A stretch of DNA of 64,000 nucleotides. Source: Rhodospirillales bacterium URHD0017 (GTDB taxonomy: Bacteria; Pseudomonadota; Alphaproteobacteria; Reyranellales; Reyranellaceae). The stretch's first letter is position 1. Each line of letters starts with the position of its first letter. The notes under the pieces were generated by a model. It did no database searches. It was not told where the DNA came from and saw only the letters and a program-made list of their open reading frames with translations. The stretch lies in assembly GCA_900110395.1 (NCBI GenBank), contig FODP01000001.1, positions 372,001 to 436,000 of the forward strand, read 5' to 3'. The translations under genes and the position numbers were made by a program. Shown in pieces: positions 61,698-64,000 of this stretch.

Positions 61698-61727
61698 GGC
61701 CAAATGATAGACCGCGCACACGCCAGC

Positions 61728-61758
61728 AAAAAGCCCACCCCGTCGGAACGGGGTGGGC
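61728..61758 (-). terminator. Rho-independent terminator on the minus strand
   Basis: A perfect 10-bp stem GCCCACCCCG/CGGGGTGGGC with a 6-nt loop (61733-61758) is followed on the minus strand by TTTTT (61728-61732). It lies 25 nt after the stop of the minus-strand exported-protein gene at 61784, so it ends that transcript. Confidence 0.88.
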
Positions 61759-61783
61759 CGGTTTGCGGCGAGATCGCCTGAAC

Positions 61784-62098
61784 CTACTTGGTCGGCGTGA
61801 CCTTGCCCTGGTTGTCCAGGCTCACGGCCACCGGGGCGTTGCGCTGGTCGCGCGCCACGGCGCGCCAGGTGCCGTCGGCGGTGCGCTGCAGGCCGCGGAC
61901 GCCGGTGTAGCCGCTCTTCTCGATCTGCGTGCGGGCCACGGCTTCTGCGACCGTCGGGGTCGGGTCGCTGCGCGGGCCGAGCGCGTCGCTCTGCACCTGC
62001 TCGCGCGGCATGGTGGCGCCGCCGATCGGCGAACGTGCCTCGGCCTGCGTGACCGCAGCGGCGAGGACCAGGATGGAGGCGATGAGGGGACGATTCAT
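61784..62098 (-). CDS. Small exported protein, paralogue family member 4
   Basis: 104 residues. The leader (MNRPLIASILVLAAAVTQAEA) is followed by a linker and the core RTQIEKSGYTGVRGLQRTADGTW (partial), then RAVARDQRNAPVAVSLDNQG. It is closest to member 2 (same LxxxG spacing, no insertion). It ends in a clean terminator, so it is a single-gene unit. Function unknown, probably periplasmic. Confidence 0.8.
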   Translation of the reverse strand: MNRPLIASILVLAAAVTQAEARSPIGGATMPREQVQSDALGPRSDPTPTVAEAVARTQIEKSGYTGVRGLQRTADGTWRAVARDQRNAPVAVSLDNQGKVTPTK

Positions 62099-62198
62099 TG
62101 AAGCTTACTCCTTACACAGGCTGATGAACGCGCCCGATACTGCGCAGGAATGAGGCAACTTCGTGATGCAAACGCGCAGCGTTCGTGCGGCTAGGAGA

Positions 62199-62771
62199 TC
62201 AGACGGCCGCGACGCCGATGATCGAATCGTGCAGCCAAAGGATTGCAGCGTAAGCCACTGTGCCGATCACCACGACGATCACATCATTGCGACCGAAGGA
62301 GCTCACCACGGGTGCGCCTTGATCGCCGCGTCGTTTGACGGCGATGCGATCGTAGATCGCCCACACCAGCAGGCTGCCGAACAACAGCATCGAGCCGAGA
62401 TCGCCGTTCACCAGCAGATGCGACAGCGCCCACACCTTGACCGCTACCAGCATGGGATGGCGCAGGATCGATTTGATCCGGCTGGGCGGCGCATAAGTTG
62501 CGGTGAGTGCCACCAGGGCGATCCACAGCAGTACCAATGCAATGGGATGGAGGAGCGAGAAGGGCGGATTCCAGATCTGGATGTAGCCCGCGCTGCGGTA
62601 ACGGCTGAATCCCCAGACGATCAGCACGAGACCGAGCGCCGCTACGAGCGAATACAGCCCCTTGTAAGGTCCTTCTCCGAGACGACCGATTACTGCGGCA
62701 CGTGGGACGCGAAGCGTCGTGAAGATGTGAATCCCGAGAAACAGGACCAGACCAAGGATCAGCAGGCTCAT
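62199..62771 (-). CDS. NnrU-family membrane protein
   Basis: 190 residues, about six membrane segments. Motifs are FLGIHIFTTLRVPRAAVIGRLGEGPYKGLYSLVA (partial) and RHPMLVAVKVWALSHLLVNGDLGS, both typical of NnrU. NnrU was first noted beside nitrite/nitric oxide reductase genes and resembles small isoprenylcysteine-methyltransferase-like membrane proteins; its exact role is unproven. No denitrification gene lies in this window, so the link here is only by family name. Confidence 0.9.
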   Translation of the reverse strand: MSLLILGLVLFLGIHIFTTLRVPRAAVIGRLGEGPYKGLYSLVAALGLVLIVWGFSRYRSAGYIQIWNPPFSLLHPIALVLLWIALVALTATYAPPSRIKSILRHPMLVAVKVWALSHLLVNGDLGSMLLFGSLLVWAIYDRIAVKRRGDQGAPVVSSFGRNDVIVVVIGTVAYAAILWLHDSIIGVAAV

Positions 62772-62933
62772 GCTTCAGGATACCACGAAAAGCTCTGGAG
62801 ACGATGGAGCGCCGTACGAATGCCGCTATTGCGACGTGGCGACGGCGTTATTTCAGCGCCTTGTTCCCGCAACCATTGCGCTAGTCGTCGCGTTCCTCAG
62901 ACGCGACCAGGAGTGGTCGGTCGGGGGCATAAG

Positions 62934-63494
62934 ATGCGATTGTTTCCTCTGTTCTGCTCCTTCGTCCTGCTCGCAGGCCCGGCCTGCGCCCAGCAGCTCG
63001 CACTCACCCCGGCAACCAAACCCGAGTGCCCGCCGGCCGAGCCCGACTCGCTGCAGATCAGCTGGACCGCGCCGTGCGACAATGGCGATTGGCTATTCGA
63101 CACCCAGACCGGCTGCCGCATGTGGGACTGGCATCCCGAGCCGGAGGACAAGCCAGTGTGGAACGGCGCCTGCCGTGCCGGCCAGCCCAACGGTCCGGGC
63201 GAGGCGCAGTGGACCGAGCACGGCCGGCCGATCGATCGTTTCGTCGGCACCTATCGCGACGGTAAGCGCGAGGGCCCTGGCTCCTACAGGTGGAACGACA
63301 CGGTCAATTTCGAGGGCAGCTACGCCAACGACGTGCCGCAGGGCCGGGGCACTCTGCGCATTGATGACGTCGTGCTGAGCGGCGAGTGGAACAAGGGCTG
63401 TCTCACCACGGCGGGCAAGATCGTGGCCATCGGCGTGCCACGCGCGTCCTGCGGTCCCGTGGGCAAGCCGACACCCAAGGTGGCGGACCGCTAA
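62934..63494 (+). CDS. Secreted MORN-repeat protein
   Basis: 186 residues. A signal peptide (1-19, ending GPACAQQ) is followed by a Cys-containing region (CDNGDWLFDTQTGCRMWDWH, partial) and about three MORN-like repeats: WNGACRAGQPNGPGEAQW, FVGTYRDGKREGPGSYRW and FEGSYANDVPQGRGTLR. Six or so cysteines suggest disulfides. Bacterial periplasmic MORN proteins have no general function assigned. The ATG at 62934 has no good ribosome site. Its stop overlaps the convergent ChrA gene stop (CTAA). Confidence 0.82.
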   Translation: MRLFPLFCSFVLLAGPACAQQLALTPATKPECPPAEPDSLQISWTAPCDNGDWLFDTQTGCRMWDWHPEPEDKPVWNGACRAGQPNGPGEAQWTEHGRPIDRFVGTYRDGKREGPGSYRWNDTVNFEGSYANDVPQGRGTLRIDDVVLSGEWNKGCLTTAGKIVAIGVPRASCGPVGKPTPKVADR

Positions 63495-64000
63495 AGCAGC
63501 CAGTGCGCCAGGACGCCGACCAGGCCCGAGGCCACGATCGGATAGGCAGGATTGATCTTGGTCTTGAGCAGCAGGACGAACACCACGATCGCTATCGCCG
63601 CCCAGAGCACGCCGGTGACGGCTCCGCGCCCCATGATGATGGCGCCGGCCAAGACCAGCCCGACCGAGACGGACCCGAGCCCGGTCTGGATCGCCGGCCG
63701 CCAACGCCAGGTCGCGAGGCGGGTCCAGATCCGACCGATCGCCCAGGTGAGGATGCCGGTGGGCAGGAAGAATGCGATCAGGGCGACGGCTGCCCCTGGC
63801 AGACCGGCGACCACGGCGCCGATCGAGACCACCATCATCATGTTGGGCCCGGGCGCCAGCTGCCCCAAGCTGTAGAAGTGCAGCATCTCGGGGAAAGTCA
63901 CCCAGTGATAGGTATCAACCGTTAGCGTCTTGAGCTCCGGGAAGGCCGCCATGCCGCCACCGACGGTGAGCAGCGAGAGATAGGCGAAGACGCCCGCGAT
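63491..64000 (-). CDS. Chromate transporter (ChrA family), N-terminus cut off by window edge
   Basis: The frame is open to the right edge of the window (169 codons plus stop), so the N-terminal part is missing. Visible ChrA signatures are LLTVGGGMAAFPEL at the edge, FYSLGQLAPGPNMMMVVSIGAVVAGLPGA and the C-terminal YPIVASGLVGVLAHWLL (partial). This half probably belongs to a short, single-domain ChrA, whose partner gene would lie beyond the window. The family exports chromate or moves sulfate-like anions. Confidence 0.9.
   Translation of the reverse strand: MAGVFAYLSLLTVGGGMAAFPELKTLTVDTYHWVTFPEMLHFYSLGQLAPGPNMMMVVSIGAVVAGLPGAAVALIAFFLPTGILTWAIGRIWTRLATWRWRPAIQTGLGSVSVGLVLAGAIIMGRGAVTGVLWAAIAIVVFVLLLKTKINPAYPIVASGLVGVLAHWLL

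Overview
The window is about 64 kb of GC-rich (roughly two-thirds G+C), gene-dense chromosomal DNA from a free-living alphaproteobacterium. The evidence is an alpha-type IscR heading a complete ISC operon, a glnE with two fused nucleotidyltransferase halves, a tyrS/anmK neighbourhood, several orphan Bug/TctC periplasmic receptors, and many GMC, amidohydrolase and alpha/beta-hydrolase enzymes. A Rhodospirillales/Reyranella-like soil or freshwater heterotroph would fit, but that placement is an inference from gene content. I see no prophage, transposase, integrase, rRNA operon or CRISPR array.

Layout. 0-12.5 kb: an Old Yellow Enzyme (cut by the window edge), a GMC oxidoreductase, a small exported protein, an MFS carrier, a large wHTH-AAA-TPR regulator broken by an in-frame amber codon, a compact 1-Cys peroxiredoxin / secreted histidine phosphatase / cytochrome c / FccB-type flavoprotein operon, an amidohydrolase and a Bug receptor. 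12.6-24.9 kb: a KTSC protein, a flavin monooxygenase, bcp, glnE, a giant DUF3971/AsmA-like envelope protein, tyrS, a HIT protein, anmK and a small hydrolase. 25.1-34.7 kb: iscR, two cysteine desulfurases, iscU, iscA, hscB, hscA, fdx and iscX, then two glycine-zipper lipoproteins, mnmA (which needs sulfur from IscS) and a VOC protein. 34.7-38.8 kb: a Bug receptor, tRNA-Met(CAU), a TfoX-N protein, and an amidohydrolase / NifU-like / ferredoxin-NADP reductase group. 38.8-43.5 kb (minus): a five-gene catabolic operon (amidohydrolase, cupin, TIGR03084-like protein, citryl-CoA lyase, epoxide hydrolase). 43.7-53.5 kb: a divergent locus with a DapA-like lyase, hydantoinase/dihydropyrimidinase, DinB protein, N-carbamoylase, flavin reductase, hydantoin racemase and a polar amino-acid ABC transporter. 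Together these resemble a complete hydantoin or ureide to amino acid utilisation system. 53.4-64 kb: a membrane glycosyltransferase-like protein, a Bug receptor with an alpha/beta hydrolase, an APC permease, a MliC lysozyme inhibitor, YbaK, an isochorismatase-fold hydrolase, NnrU, a MORN protein, a partial chromate transporter, and four dispersed paralogues of a tiny exported protein family.

Intergenic space is short and is repeatedly occupied by strong palindromic elements of several sequence families. Two copies of one family (47612-47688 and 52084-52163) show compensatory changes in their hairpins. Several convergent gene pairs overlap at their stop codons. The items most worth following are the interrupted regulator, the small exported paralogue family, the hydantoin locus with its flanking catabolic operon, the palindromic elements, and the palindrome in the iscR promoter region.
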